Of a DNA stretch of 13,951 nt, positions 13,350 to 13,951 are shown piece by piece. The notes beneath the pieces are model-generated. The model was not told the DNA's origin, did no database searches, and saw only the letters and a program-made list of their open reading frames with translations. Position numbers and translations under genes: made by a program. The DNA comes from Phycisphaerales bacterium (GTDB lineage Bacteria; Planctomycetota; Phycisphaerae; Phycisphaerales; UBA1924), in NCBI GenBank assembly GCA_029260415.1, contig JAJDDH010000234.1, positions 1 through 13,951 of the forward strand, read 5' to 3'. Position 1 is the stretch's first letter. Each line of letters starts with the position of its first letter.

Positions 13350-13426
13350 TGCGTGAGCTCCTTGTTCGCATCCGTGCCCGGAGGGTGCGGCATCCCTGCC
13401 TTCCGGGGAGTCGTCTTCATATCCTT
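13350..13426 (-). promoter_or_regulatory. csrA leader with GGA motifs
   Basis: On the minus strand three CsrA-like motifs precede csrA: AAGGATATG (13426-13418), CACGGATG (13376-13369, within a GCA/TGC mini-stem) and ACAAGGA (13365-13359), the last forming the Shine-Dalgarno and matching the core of the CsrA consensus. A weak TGCG/CGCA stem (13370-13367 with 13353-13350) would enclose the last one. Autoregulation is plausible. Confidence 0.45.
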
Positions 13427-13533
13427 CCGCCGCGGGTCGAGCGTTCTGCGGGCGATCCGTCGGCGGCGCACGAAGGGCGCCTGGACGGGGTCGTCCGGAG
13501 AGCGATCGCCAGGGGCGGACCGCGTGCAACAAA

Positions 13534-13951
13534 TCAGGCCGAGGCGACAGTCTCCGCCGGGCCGACCTTCATCAGCGGGTGGCGGGTGGTCCATCGCTTC
13601 TCGGCGACCACCATCTGCTCGCCGATCCTGGCGAGGGTGTTGATGATGAGCGGTCCCTGGAGGTTGCCCGTGAGCTGCTGATCGATCTTGTTGACGATCA
13701 CGAAGACCTGGGCGTCCTCGAGCTTGTCCAGCGACAGCTCTTCCATCTGCTCGGCGCGGATGGGGGCCGAGTAGCTGGGCTCGAAGAGCGTCGGGTCGGT
13801 GACCACGAAGGCCAGCCCCGGCTCGTCCAGGCTCTGCAGCCAGAAGAAGCACGCGTCGTCGCCCGGCTGCAGCAGGCACCATCGTGTCTTGCCCGGGAAG
13901 CCGAGCACCCCCTTCGGGAACGTGATCACGCGGTCCTCCGCGATCTCGATC
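13534..13951 (-). CDS. fliW: Flagellar assembly factor FliW (5' end beyond window)
   Basis: FliW is a small cytoplasmic beta-barrel protein that binds flagellin and, when free, antagonises CsrA. The visible 138 residues match the family: IEIAEDRVITFPKGVLGFPG at the left edge, FFWLQSLDEPGLAFVVTDPTLF, and NLQGPLIINTLARIGEQMVV. A GTG at 13929 lies inside this conserved block, so it is not the start; the frame remains open to the window edge and the true start is a few codons outside. FliW proteins are normally about 130-155 residues, so most of the gene is present. It is the first visible gene of the fliW-csrA-flagellin set, the order found in Bacillus, where flgK and flgL lie upstream. Confidence 0.92.
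   Translation of the reverse strand, partial: IEIAEDRVITFPKGVLGFPGKTRWCLLQPGDDACFFWLQSLDEPGLAFVVTDPTLFEPSYSAPIRAEQMEELSLDKLEDAQVFVIVNKIDQQLTGNLQGPLIINTLARIGEQMVVAEKRWTTRHPLMKVGPAETVASA

Overview
The window is a GC-rich (roughly two-thirds G+C), densely packed bacterial chromosomal segment. Several traits together suggest a planctomycete, probably of the Phycisphaerae. These are a PEP-CTERM-like secreted protein with a P-T-P-G variant sorting signal and an arginine tail, menaquinone synthesis by the futalosine route (MqnC), a Tat-exported metallo-hydrolase, and a fliW-csrA-flagellin cluster. This assignment is inference; no rRNA or other phylogenetic marker is present. No tRNA, rRNA, CRISPR array, insertion sequence or phage gene was seen.

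Layout from left to right. Positions 1-2473 (minus strand) hold efp (elongation factor P), an AsmA-like membrane-anchored protein and the start of aroK (shikimate kinase, cut by the window edge); the last two overlap by 4 bases. Positions 2601-5130 hold a Tat-exported MBL-fold hydrolase (plus), a PEP-CTERM-type secreted protein (minus) and a DinB-family protein (plus). Both convergent gene pairs here end in a shared TGATCA with no base between the stop codons. Positions 5131-9388 (minus) hold xerD-like recombinase, a PutP-like sodium:solute symporter and mqnC, with palindromic sites in front of the last two. Positions 9389-13951 (minus) are the flagellar block, in transcriptional order fliW (cut by the window edge), csrA, flagellin A and flagellin B, each flagellin followed by its own intrinsic terminator.

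The flagellar block is the most interesting part. Its gene order matches the Firmicutes fliW-csrA-hag arrangement, in which FliW, CsrA and flagellin form a partner-switching circuit: CsrA blocks flagellin translation, FliW removes CsrA, and unexported flagellin titrates FliW. The DNA here carries matching RNA signals. Flagellin A's Shine-Dalgarno lies in a 6-bp hairpin with hexaloop ACGGAG, one base before the start codon. A second hairpin further upstream exposes CGGAGGAT. Flagellin B has a separate 8-bp hairpin with the identical ACGGAG hexaloop far upstream, and both flagellins share an 11-base TCACGGAGGAT at the Shine-Dalgarno. The csrA leader has GGA motifs of its own, including ACAAGGA at its Shine-Dalgarno. 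CsrA also has an unusually long basic tail. The system type is known, but this two-flagellin version with repeated ACGGAG hairpins looks worth testing.
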